From an uncultured Christensenellaceae bacterium (GTDB taxonomy: Bacteria; Bacillota; Clostridia; Christensenellales; UBA1242), in contig CATLDS010000026.1 of assembly GCA_949902685.1 (NCBI GenBank), positions 1 through 6,556 on the forward strand: a DNA stretch of 6,556 nucleotides, written 5' to 3'. The notes below the pieces were generated by a model. The model ran no database searches and had not been told where the DNA came from. It saw nothing but the letters and a program-made list of their open reading frames with translations. The position numbers and the translations under genes are program-made. Shown one piece after another: positions 1-5,508 of this stretch. Numbering within the stretch: the first letter of the stretch is position 1; every line of letters begins with the position of its first letter.

Positions 1-23
1 ATTCTTTGCTTCTTGTCTATCAT
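1..23 (-). CDS. 5' end of a gene running off the left edge; possibly YhbY-type RNA-binding protein
   Basis: An ATG on the minus strand at 23-21 is preceded by a clear AAGGAG Shine-Dalgarno (complement of 29-34) five bases upstream. Only seven codons and part of an eighth are inside the window: M-I-D-K-K-Q-R, then AT-. YhbY-family (CRS1/YhbY domain) proteins usually open with M-x-x-K-Q-[RK], and in many Bacillota yhbY follows obg closely, so YhbY is a reasonable guess. Seven residues cannot establish a family. The start is well supported by the ribosome binding site and by the short 28-bp gap to the upstream gene on the same strand, which suggests it belongs to the nth-obg operon. Confidence 0.6.
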
Positions 24-51
24 TTTTTCTCCTTAAATTTATATAAATGTT

Positions 52-348
52 TTATAAATTTGAAATGTTACTTAATTTTTCATAATTTAGTAAAATTTCT
101 ACAGCGTCTATTCCGCATGACATACTATTGGTACATTTATCTATTGTTACCTCTCTAAAATCTGGGTCATTCATAATAGAGGATATTTTAAACATACTCT
201 CTAACCACTCATTATTTTTATTATCGCACCAAATAACTCGTCCAGTATATGTATCACCCACATATAGAATGTCTGCTTCGTGTTCTATGTTTAGTTCAGG
301 ATCATCCTTTGTCCACGTTAAGAAAAATTTAAATCTTTCAGTTGCCAT
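52..348 (-). CDS. Hypothetical 98-aa protein downstream of obg
   Basis: I do not recognise this protein. The ATG at 348 has an AGGAG ribosome binding site (complement of 355-359) six bases upstream, lying just past the obg stop codon, so it is almost certainly translated from the obg transcript. It ends with TAA. The product is acidic in its N-terminal half (a W-T-K-D-D-P-E-L stretch near residues 12-19), shows no signal peptide or membrane segment, and has Cys at about 41, 72 and 78. Alternating hydrophobic stretches such as A-D-I-L-Y-V and G-R-V-I-W suggest a small alpha/beta or beta-rich soluble fold. The 13-bp spacing from obg and the strong RBS argue for a real gene; the function is unknown. 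Confidence 0.8.
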   Translation of the reverse strand: MATERFKFFLTWTKDDPELNIEHEADILYVGDTYTGRVIWCDNKNNEWLESMFKISSIMNDPDFREVTIDKCTNSMSCGIDAVEILLNYEKLSNISNL

Positions 349-361
349 TTTGTACTCCTAA

Positions 362-1630
362 TTAAAAATATATTTCATACTGTAGACTACCGAATATTAC
401 TGTATCTCCGTCTTCTACACCTGCCTCTTTCAACTTATCCATTATACCATCTTTCTCAAGTCTCAACTGGAAATAGGCTAATGATTGTGTATCATTGAAT
501 ACAATACCTCTTTGAAGGTTATTTAGGTATCCGCCTGATAGTACATATACATGAGGCTCTAGTTTTTCAATTTTTACAGAAGTAGTATCTCGTTTAATTA
601 GTTCGCTTTGTTCAACAGGCATAGGTTCGCTCTTAGGTAGGGTGATTAGGGTAGAATAAACTTTTTTAATTAAATCATCTACATTTTTTCTAGAAATTGA
701 ACTAATAGGCACAATTTCAACCTTATCTTTTACTTTTGAGCGGAAATATTTAATTTTTTCACCAATATCATCTATCAAGTCAAGTTTTGTAAATACCACG
801 ATTTGAGGTAGTTTGGATAGTCTCTCGTTGTATTTTTTTAATTCTTTGTTGATAGTCTTGTAGTCATCTACTATATCGTTACCATAATATCCTGATGCGT
901 CTATCACATGAACTACTAATCTAGTTCGCTCGATATGTGCTAAAAATTCATGACCAAGTCCAGCCCCTTCACTAGCACCGTCAATAAGACCCGGTATATC
1001 TGCCACTACGAAACTGTCATCATAGATTTTCACTACACCTAAATTTGGACTAAGTGTAGTGAATTCGTAATCGGCTATCTTTGGCTTAGCATTAGTGATG
1101 ACGCTTAGTAGAGTAGATTTACCAACATTTGGTTTACCAACTAATGCTACATCTGCAATAGTTTTTAATTCTAGCGTGACTTTATAATAATCTGTCGTTT
1201 CACCTAATTGGCTAAATCTAGGTGACTGACGAGTAGGGGACTTGAAGAAATTATTTCCTTTACCGCCTCTGCCTCCGGGTAGTGCGAGATATTTTTGACC
1301 ATCTTCGTACATGTCAGCAAGGATTTGCTTGGTAGTAGCATCTTTGATTACAGTACCACAAGGAACTTTTATAAATATATCCTTACCATTTTTACCATTC
1401 TGTAATTTGCCTAGACCGCCAGTACCATTCTCAGCTTCAAATTTCTTAACGTATTGGAAGTCGATTAGCGTATTCTTATTCTTATCAGCGACGAAAAATA
1501 CAGACCCGCCATTACCGCCGTCACCACCGTCTGGCCCGCCTTTCTCTACATATTTTTCTCTATGAAAACTAACTTTTCCACTTCCGCCATTACCAGATTT
1601 GATAGTAATGGTGACTTTATCTAAATTCAT
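362..1630 (-). CDS. obg: Obg (CgtA) GTPase, ribosome-assembly factor
   Basis: Obg is an essential, slow GTPase that binds the 50S ribosomal subunit during late assembly and links growth to nucleotide pools. All three domains are visible in 422 residues, a normal length for a Bacillota Obg. The N-terminal glycine-rich Obg fold covers about 1-157, with G-rich runs at 31-43 and 119-125. The GTPase domain covers about 158-330, with G1 G-K-P-N-V-G-K-S at 165-172, G2 threonines at 191-192, G3 D-I-P-G at 211-214 followed by the Obg-typical L-I-D-G-A-S-E-G-A-G-L-G-H, G4 T-K-L-D at 281-284 and G5 near 309-311. A C-terminal OCT domain covers about 345-422 and ends in G-V-E-D-G-D-T-V. G4 has Thr in place of the usual Asn, a substitution tolerated in some related GTPases. 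The ATG has an AGGGGA ribosome binding site. It sits in an operon behind nth and a 94-aa unknown rather than behind rplU-rpmA. Confidence 0.98.
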   Translation of the reverse strand: MNLDKVTITIKSGNGGSGKVSFHREKYVEKGGPDGGDGGNGGSVFFVADKNKNTLIDFQYVKKFEAENGTGGLGKLQNGKNGKDIFIKVPCGTVIKDATTKQILADMYEDGQKYLALPGGRGGKGNNFFKSPTRQSPRFSQLGETTDYYKVTLELKTIADVALVGKPNVGKSTLLSVITNAKPKIADYEFTTLSPNLGVVKIYDDSFVVADIPGLIDGASEGAGLGHEFLAHIERTRLVVHVIDASGYYGNDIVDDYKTINKELKKYNERLSKLPQIVVFTKLDLIDDIGEKIKYFRSKVKDKVEIVPISSISRKNVDDLIKKVYSTLITLPKSEPMPVEQSELIKRDTTSVKIEKLEPHVYVLSGGYLNNLQRGIVFNDTQSLAYFQLRLEKDGIMDKLKEAGVEDGDTVIFGSLQYEIYF

Positions 1631-1644
1631 AATTTCCCCTATAC

Positions 1645-1929
1645 TTAGTTACATTCTTCCTGTTCTAATGTTTCTTGCTTTGAATTAAGTAATGCCTTCA
1701 CAATCTCGTCATACATTTCTTGGTCTGTCATATATCTGTTGAGTGTCACTGGAACAACTTTTTCTAATTCTTTGATATGATAATCGTATTCTTGAGTGTT
1801 GAATTGAACAGCACAATTAGTCATCTCTACAGTGACTTCTTCTAAATTTTTATTTCTATTGAATAAATTTCTTACAGCAGTTACAATTTGAGATACTGTC
1901 ATATTGCTAGCAGTTAATGTTTTTTTCAT
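1645..1929 (-). CDS. Hypothetical 94-aa protein between nth and obg
   Basis: I do not recognise this family; it is not ribosomal protein L27 or YsxB, which normally precede obg. The ATG at 1929 has a perfectly placed GGAG (complement of 1935-1938) whose AAGGAG core begins inside the TAA stop codon of nth, so the two genes are joined with only nine bases between them. The stop is 14 bp from the obg start. The predicted soluble protein has an amphipathic N-terminal helix (about 9-26), a Val/Thr-rich strand (E-E-V-T-V-E-M, 30-36), and a C-terminal helical segment (about 68-84) with a Glu-rich tail. No signal peptide or membrane span. Placement implies co-expression with DNA repair and ribosome assembly genes, which does not reveal function. 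Confidence 0.82.
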   Translation of the reverse strand: MKKTLTASNMTVSQIVTAVRNLFNRNKNLEEVTVEMTNCAVQFNTQEYDYHIKELEKVVPVTLNRYMTDQEMYDEIVKALLNSKQETLEQEECN

Positions 1930-1938
1930 ACGTTCTCC

Positions 1939-2562
1939 TTAAATTTTATTATGTTTACATATTGATTGTAGTTTGCAACCTTCACATATAGGTTTGATTG
2001 CTTTGCAGTGTTCTCTGCCAAACCATATCATCTGGTGATGGAATTTTGTACGTTTATCTACTGGTACAATCTTAAGAAGTTCCATTTCACATGATGTTGG
2101 GGTGGAGTTAGTGGGAGCTAGTCCTAATCTTTTCGATACCCTATGTACATGAGTATCCACAGCGATAGTTTGCCCACCGAATGCGTTTCCTATAACAACA
2201 TTAGCAGTTTTCCTGCCTACGCCACGCAGTGAAGTAAGTTCTTCCATTGTGCTAGGAACATTACCATTAAATTTCTCAATTAAATCTTTACTAGTCTCTA
2301 ATATGGCTTTTGATTTAGCATTGTAGAAACCACATGGGTATATGATTTGCTTCAACTTACTTTCACCCAGTTTAAGCATCTTTTCTGGTGTGTTAGCGAC
2401 TTGAAATAAGTCTTTAGTGACAATGTTTACTCGTTTGTCCGTGCATTGAGCAGACAACATCACGGCAATAAGCAGTTCGTACGGATTAGAAAAATTAAGT
2501 GCGCATCCTGGCGCGGGATACAATTCATCTAAGTAGTCTATCACCTTATTAATCTGCTTCAC
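1939..2562 (-). CDS. nth: Endonuclease III, base-excision-repair DNA glycosylase/AP lyase
   Basis: Endonuclease III removes oxidised pyrimidines from DNA and cleaves the resulting abasic site by beta-elimination. The 207 residues match the family length. The helix-hairpin-helix is L-R-G-V-G-R-K-T-A-N-V-V at 112-123, with catalytic Lys118. The catalytic Asp136 lies in V-D-T-H-V-H-R. The [4Fe-4S] ligands are Cys186, Cys193, Cys196 and Cys202 with the canonical C-x6-C-x2-C-x5-C spacing. L-S-A-Q-C-T-D near 36-42 is also family-typical. The start is GTG at 2562: the frame is closed by an in-frame stop only four codons upstream, and this start puts Lys118 and Asp136 two residues short of E. coli K120 and D138, so it fits the family. 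No Shine-Dalgarno is visible before it, and the upstream promoter predicts transcription starting at about this codon. First gene of the nth-94aa-obg operon. Confidence 0.97.
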   Translation of the reverse strand: MKQINKVIDYLDELYPAPGCALNFSNPYELLIAVMLSAQCTDKRVNIVTKDLFQVANTPEKMLKLGESKLKQIIYPCGFYNAKSKAILETSKDLIEKFNGNVPSTMEELTSLRGVGRKTANVVIGNAFGGQTIAVDTHVHRVSKRLGLAPTNSTPTSCEMELLKIVPVDKRTKFHHQMIWFGREHCKAIKPICEGCKLQSICKHNKI

Positions 2563-2568
2563 ATATTT

Positions 2569-2597
2569 ATTTTATCATAAACATAGGTTATTGTCAA
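2569..2597 (-). promoter_or_regulatory. Sigma-A promoter of the nth-obg operon
   Basis: Read on the minus strand, TTGACA (complement of 2592-2597) and TAAAAT (complement of 2569-2574) are separated by exactly 17 bp. A TG one base ahead of the -10 box (2577-2576) makes it an extended -10 element. The expected transcription start, six to seven bases beyond the -10 box, falls at about 2562, on the GTG start codon of nth. This is a prediction from sequence match alone, but the match is close to consensus in every element. Confidence 0.85.
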
Positions 2598-2598
2598 G

Positions 2599-2616
2599 AT
2601 AATCGTTATTTTATAA
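2599..2616. promoter_or_regulatory. Overlapping short dyads between divergent promoters (possible operator)
   Basis: Two overlapping inverted repeats lie exactly between the two -35 boxes: ATAA-TCG-TTAT at 2599-2609 and TTAT-TTT-ATAA at 2606-2616, sharing the central TTAT. The half-site GATAAT at 2598-2603 resembles one arm of a Fur/PerR-type box, but the opposite arm matches poorly. Such short AT-rich dyads also arise by chance in this composition, so this is a candidate site only. Confidence 0.25.
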
Positions 2617-2623
2617 AAAGGTA

Positions 2624-2652
2624 TTTACAATGAGAAGTCCGTATGATATAAT
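2624..2652 (+). promoter_or_regulatory. Sigma-A promoter of the plus-strand 89-codon gene
   Basis: TTTACA at 2624-2629 and a perfect TATAAT at 2647-2652 are spaced by 17 bp, with a TG at 2644-2645 forming an extended -10. The expected start at about 2659 leaves a leader of roughly 14 bases carrying GGAGG before the ATG at 2673. It stands back to back with the nth promoter, the two -35 boxes being 26 bp apart. Confidence 0.85.
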
Positions 2653-2662
2653 GCCTCAAATT

Positions 2663-2667
2663 GGAGG
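2663..2667 (+). promoter_or_regulatory. Ribosome binding site that fixes the start of the 89-codon gene
   Basis: GGAGG at 2663-2667 lies five bases before the ATG at 2673. The frame could be extended to a TTG at 2661, but that codon would overlap the Shine-Dalgarno itself and sit almost at the predicted transcription start, so ATG 2673 is the better start. Confidence 0.85.
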
Positions 2668-2672
2668 GATTT

Positions 2673-2942
2673 ATGGCAAAAATTGATGTAGAGTTTGGTA
2701 ATCCAGAATTAATAGGTGAGCAGGGAGCGTATCAGTATAAAGATATTTACGATGTTGTTGATGAGATAACATATGTTCTTGCTGGTACATACACTAAAGG
2801 TTTTGCTATCGTATATGTTAAGGGGAAGAAAATGTATCGTGATATGGTAGGTAATGTAACAGATGAACCTACTGATCTAGGTAAAACGTTCTATGAATTT
2901 ATAAACAATAGACTACCTGCACTAGATATACCTGATGAGTAA
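2673..2942 (+). CDS. Hypothetical 89-aa protein, possibly truncated by a stop codon
   Basis: I do not recognise this protein. The start at ATG 2673 has a strong GGAGG Shine-Dalgarno and a near-consensus promoter directly upstream, so expression is well supported. The 89 residues look soluble, with mixed helix and strand: a hydrophobic strand G-F-A-I-V-Y-V-K at about 43-50, an acidic N-terminal part, and a helix near the end (T-F-Y-E-F-I-N-N-R-L). There is no signal peptide or membrane span. The TAA at 2940-2942 is followed in the same frame by 64 further codons without another stop, which suggests that the natural product may be 154 codons long and that this copy is interrupted. It is divergent from nth and ends before a bidirectional terminator. 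Confidence 0.75.
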   Translation: MAKIDVEFGNPELIGEQGAYQYKDIYDVVDEITYVLAGTYTKGFAIVYVKGKKMYRDMVGNVTDEPTDLGKTFYEFINNRLPALDIPDE

Positions 2943-3137
2943 CTTGCGGACGAAAAACTATTCCATTATGTAATTCTCCATGAAGAATCGAGATTAGAGT
3001 ATGATTATCTTGGAGAAAATGAAGATGAGATTATCAATGAGAGAATTGAAATATTAAGAGAGAGAAGGAAAGCAATCCTTAATGGCGATAATGAGAATGT
3101 TGATGAAGAGGATAGCGATAATTTAGATGTAGATTAG
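2943..3137 (+). pseudogene. In-frame 64-codon continuation of the preceding gene, without its own start
   Basis: After the TAA at 2940-2942 the same reading frame runs open to TAG at 3135-3137. The 64 residues (beginning L-A-D-E-K-L-F-H-Y-V) contain 22 Asp/Glu, a likely helix around I-N-E-R-I-E-I-L-R-E-R-R-K-A, and an acidic, probably disordered tail. There is no in-frame ATG, GTG or TTG and no suitably placed Shine-Dalgarno, so it cannot be an ordinary separate gene. A single C-to-T change (CAA to TAA) would explain the split. Alternatives are stop-codon readthrough, a sequencing or assembly error, or a chance open frame. Standard stops are used elsewhere in the window: TAA ends nth, obg, both small operon genes, the DUF3343 gene and the membrane protein gene, so codon reassignment is unlikely. 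Confidence 0.5.
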
Positions 3138-3144
3138 TTAAATG

Positions 3145-3171
3145 AAAAGAGAGGTTACGACCTCTCTTTTT
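3145..3171. terminator. Bidirectional rho-independent terminator
   Basis: An 11-bp perfect stem (AAAAGAGAGGT at 3145-3155 with its complement at 3160-3170) encloses a UACG tetraloop, of the stable UNCG type. On the plus strand the stem runs into T at 3167-3171; on the minus strand the complement also ends in a T run. It lies between the end of the plus-strand gene (3137) and the minus-strand DUF3343 stop codon (TAA at 3172-3170), so it can end both converging transcripts. Confidence 0.85.
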
Positions 3172-3430
3172 ACATTATTCTTTCAACTTGTTCGTATCCC
3201 AAATTTCGATTTATCAAATAACAACCCATAAAACCATCTAACGAAGATTGAGATAATATAGTTTTCACCAATGCTAGATTGCGGAAGTCAGTTTTAATAC
3301 TTAGTCCACAACTAATTGATACAGACCTAGGAGTGTTGATGATGTTGGTTGAGACATTGTATTTTCGCAACATTGAGTTAAAAGAATATAGATTATTACG
3401 CGATTTGAATGCAATGATTAGAAATTTCAT
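3170..3430 (-). CDS. DUF3343 protein, putative Se/S carrier-like
   Basis: The 86-aa product matches the small DUF3343 family, annotated as putative selenium/sulfur carrier-like. Recognisable elements are the N-terminal strand (F-L-I-I-A-F-K-S), the motif N-T-P-R-S-V-S-I-S-C-G-L-S-I with the conserved Cys41, and the C-terminal half with a Gly-Cys at 69-70. Cys41 is the likely carrier residue by family analogy; this is inference. Length is normal. The ATG at 3430 follows a GAGGG-type ribosome binding site. The gene is divergent from a cysteine-desulfurase-family enzyme 75 bp away, a partner commonly found next to DUF3343 genes in clostridia, which fits a role in receiving or passing persulfide sulfur or selenium. 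No selD or molybdenum hydroxylase gene is in the window to settle which element is handled. Confidence 0.85.
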   Translation of the reverse strand: MKFLIIAFKSRNNLYSFNSMLRKYNVSTNIINTPRSVSISCGLSIKTDFRNLALVKTILSQSSLDGFMGCYLINRNLGYEQVERIM

Positions 3431-3469
3431 AATCCCTCTTTAAGTAATGCGTGGAGAATTTCATTCCCC

Positions 3470-3506
3470 TATAACACAATATGATGATTTTGAATAAGGT
3501 GTTATA
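3470..3506. repeat. Perfect 8-bp inverted repeat at the start of the cysteine desulfurase gene
   Basis: TATAACAC at 3470-3477 and GTGTTATA at 3499-3506 are exact reverse complements with a 21-bp spacer. The right arm overlaps the AAGGTG ribosome binding site (3496-3501) and reaches the A of the ATG start at 3506. It could be an operator in the divergent region between the DUF3343 and desulfurase genes, or an mRNA hairpin that hides the ribosome binding site. It could also be chance. Confidence 0.35.
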
Positions 3507-4630
3507 TGATATATTTAGATAATGCGGCTACGAGTTTTTATAAGCCAGAGAGCGTAAGACGTGCACTTGTACGTGCAATTAATTCTTTAACTGCCAATCC
3601 GGGTAGGAGTTCACATTCATTGTCTTTGAAGGTGGCAGAGAATATATATGAGATACGTGAGAAGGTTAAAAGATTTTTCCACGCTAACGAACATTCTGTA
3701 ATATTTACCAAAAATTGTACAGAAGCGCTTAATCTTGCAATACTAGGAACACTTAAGTCGGGCGACCATGTGATAACTACTGCCTATGAGCATAATTCTG
3801 TTCTTCGTCCGCTAGAATATTTGAGAAATATTGGTGTAGAAGTAAGCGTACTTGATTGTAGGTTAGATTGTGTTCTAGAAGAATTGAAAAAAGAAGTTAA
3901 AGATAATACACGTCTAATAATAACCACAAGTGTATCAAATGTGACGGGTGAATGTGTTGATTTAGATAGTGTGGGTGAGTATTGTAGAGAACATAATATT
4001 CTATACTTAGTAGATGGAGCACAGGGTGCAGGACACATTGATATTGATATGGAGAATTCACATATAGACCTACTTGCATTTGCGGGTCATAAAGGTCTAC
4101 TTTCTACTACTGGAGTTGGTGGATTGATTGTTAGAGATGGATTAAAATTAACACCGATTATTTATGGAGGAACAGGCACAGATAGTGAGAATTTGACTCA
4201 GCCCGATACCATTCCAGAGGGATTAGAGGCGGGTACAATAGCATCAATTCCAATAATCAGTTTAGGTGCAGGATTAGAGTTTTTAGAGAAAAATTTTGAA
4301 ATTATTAAAAATTTAGAGAAAATTTTAACTAAATACTTATATTTTGAACTAAAAAAATTAAATTTTATAGAACTTTATTCTTCAAACAATTCAGTAAATG
4401 TCATCAGTTTTAATATAAAAGATTATGATTCTTCAATAGTTGCAGACATATTGAATGAAGAGTATCATATCTGTGTTAGAGCGGGTTTGCATTGTGCACC
4501 TCTTGTGCATAAAAGATTGAATACTACTAAACGTGGAGCGGTGAGAGTGAGTATAGATTTTAATAATACTAAATATGAGATTGATTATTTAATTCATGCA
4601 CTGAAAGAAATCTATTTTAAGAAAATTTAG
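3506..4630 (+). CDS. Cysteine desulfurase family PLP-dependent enzyme (aminotransferase class V)
   Basis: Fold-type I PLP enzymes of this family take sulfur (or selenium) from cysteine (or selenocysteine) as a protein-bound persulfide. The 374-aa product starts with the typical Y-L-D-N-A-A-T-S. It has His96 in Y-E-H-N-S, which stacks on the cofactor, Asp170 in V-D-G-A-Q-G for the pyridine nitrogen, the Schiff-base Lys196 in F-A-G-H-K-G, and the catalytic Cys330 in R-A-G-L-H-C-A-P. The short spacing around Cys330 and the full sequence fit the 'cysteine desulfurase family protein' group (the TIGR01977/EF2568-like type) better than the housekeeping IscS or SufS. The start ATG at 3506 has an AAGGTG Shine-Dalgarno four bases upstream. 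The neighbour is the divergent DUF3343 gene. The 3' end overlaps the convergent membrane-protein gene by 14 bp. The exact acceptor and element remain open. Confidence 0.92.
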   Translation: MIYLDNAATSFYKPESVRRALVRAINSLTANPGRSSHSLSLKVAENIYEIREKVKRFFHANEHSVIFTKNCTEALNLAILGTLKSGDHVITTAYEHNSVLRPLEYLRNIGVEVSVLDCRLDCVLEELKKEVKDNTRLIITTSVSNVTGECVDLDSVGEYCREHNILYLVDGAQGAGHIDIDMENSHIDLLAFAGHKGLLSTTGVGGLIVRDGLKLTPIIYGGTGTDSENLTQPDTIPEGLEAGTIASIPIISLGAGLEFLEKNFEIIKNLEKILTKYLYFELKKLNFIELYSSNNSVNVISFNIKDYDSSIVADILNEEYHICVRAGLHCAPLVHKRLNTTKRGAVRVSIDFNNTKYEIDYLIHALKEIYFKKI

Positions 4631-5399
4631 GCAATAATTTACAAATGATAGAAAACAACATGAACATACTACCAAAGATTAGATAGTAATAATGGTAAGG
4701 TAAGATAATACTACTGAATATTAATATTAGTCCGCACAGAAAATATGATTTAGCCTTAGAAGGTTGAAACATATTTTTTGCTATATCTTTTAATTTTAAT
4801 TTATTTATGTTTTCATCTAGAATTTCAAGATTAGGATAGGTGTCAAATTTTGAAAAATAATCGTTGTACAATGTTTTCTTATTGATTATATTGATATCTA
4901 ATGATTTGAGAAATTTCGTTTTGCTACCCAAATATTCATTGCAAACTATGTCAATTGCATCAATATTTTTAGTATAGTGCTCATCAATTATTGAGATAAT
5001 ATCACTTTCTAATAACTTGTCTTGATGTGTAGAAATTATTACGAGATGAGTTCTATTGTTTTTAATATAAGTTAGTTTATCGTTATCTAATTTTGTTTCA
5101 AATTCTTTACTTATAATTTTTTCTATGAGGGCATATTTTTCTTTTTTAGGAATGAGACGAAATGCCAGTATTGTCTTATTAAATTTATCATTTTCTTTTT
5201 TTGATGTGCTAATTTTTTCTTGTCTCTTTCCTAACATATAGAAGAGAATGAATAGCACAGCGAAAGTAAATACAAGGCTGAATATAAAAGTAGACCACAA
5301 ATCTCTAATGTAAAAATTAATCCATGCATAGATTACTAAGAATACACACACGCTAATGAATAATTTATCTATTAAATTAATAATACGAAACTTTGACAT
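4617..5399 (-). CDS. Hypothetical membrane protein with four predicted helices
   Basis: I do not recognise the family. The 260 residues show two hydrophobic helices near the N terminus (about 13-30 and 35-56), a charged Lys-rich soluble domain (about 58-216), and two closely spaced helices at the C terminus (about 218-234 and 237-254) joined by an aromatic P-Y-H-Y-Y-Y turn. The soluble part alternates predicted strands (T-H-L-V-I-I-S-T, A-I-D-I-V-C-N) and helices, suggesting a compact alpha/beta domain, presumably cytoplasmic given the lysines next to the helices. The ATG at 5399 lacks a visible Shine-Dalgarno and the upstream leader is very AT-rich, so the exact start is less certain; F-x-x-x-N-L-I at the beginning fits an N terminus. 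The 3' end overlaps the convergent desulfurase gene by 14 bp and no hairpin terminator is seen there. Confidence 0.82.
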   Translation of the reverse strand: MSKFRIINLIDKLFISVCVFLVIYAWINFYIRDLWSTFIFSLVFTFAVLFILFYMLGKRQEKISTSKKENDKFNKTILAFRLIPKKEKYALIEKIISKEFETKLDNDKLTYIKNNRTHLVIISTHQDKLLESDIISIIDEHYTKNIDAIDIVCNEYLGSKTKFLKSLDINIINKKTLYNDYFSKFDTYPNLEILDENINKLKLKDIAKNMFQPSKAKSYFLCGLILIFSSIILPYHYYYLIFGSMFMLFSIICKLLPKFS

Positions 5400-5409
5400 A
5401 TATAAATAG

Positions 5410-5415
5410 TTGACA
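5410..5415 (+). promoter_or_regulatory. Upstream TTGACA, possible second -35 box
   Basis: A TTGACAAA stretch starts at 5410 and is repeated exactly at 5454, 44 bp downstream. The upstream copy has only a weak -10 candidate (TACTAA at 5431-5436 with a short 15-bp spacer), so it may be a secondary promoter or just a shared short word. Confidence 0.25.
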
Positions 5416-5453
5416 AATTGACGAGAAAAATACTAATTGAAATATCTAATTAT

Positions 5454-5482
5454 TTGACAAAATAATTCAAGTTTTGTACAAT
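5454..5482 (+). promoter_or_regulatory. Sigma-A promoter of the pyrimidine-nucleoside phosphorylase gene
   Basis: TTGACA at 5454-5459 and TACAAT at 5477-5482 are 17 bp apart, matching the sigma-A consensus in 11 of 12 positions. The predicted start near 5489 leaves a leader of about 20 bases containing AAGGGG (5498-5503), five bases before the ATG at 5509. No operator-like dyad was recognised around it. Confidence 0.8.
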
Positions 5483-5508
5483 TGAACAAGTTGTATTAAG
5501 GGGAAAAT

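Noticed and set aside
128..361. A 77-codon plus-strand open frame opposite the 98-aa gene
   Set aside because: No Shine-Dalgarno, and the minus-strand gene on the same DNA has a strong one and fits the operon.
1311..1565. An 84-codon plus-strand open frame rich in Pro and Ser
   Set aside because: It is the antisense image of the glycine-rich Obg domain (Gly codons read backwards as Pro/Ala) and has no ribosome binding site.
2661..2672. TTG at 2661 as an earlier start for the 89-codon gene
   Set aside because: It would overlap the GGAGG ribosome binding site and lie almost at the predicted transcription start; ATG 2673 is correctly spaced.
2940..2942. Stop-codon reassignment of TAA to explain the continued frame
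   Set aside because: TAA ends at least six other genes in the window at the expected family length or position, so the standard code applies.
3784..4079. Two minus-strand open frames inside the cysteine desulfurase gene
   Set aside because: They lie wholly opposite a well-identified enzyme gene, with improbable Ser/His-rich translations and no start signals.
4275..4326. Near-repeat of a TTTAGAGAAAA word within the desulfurase gene
   Set aside because: It encodes two Leu-Glu-Lys stretches of a helix in AT-rich DNA and shows no array or mobile-element character.
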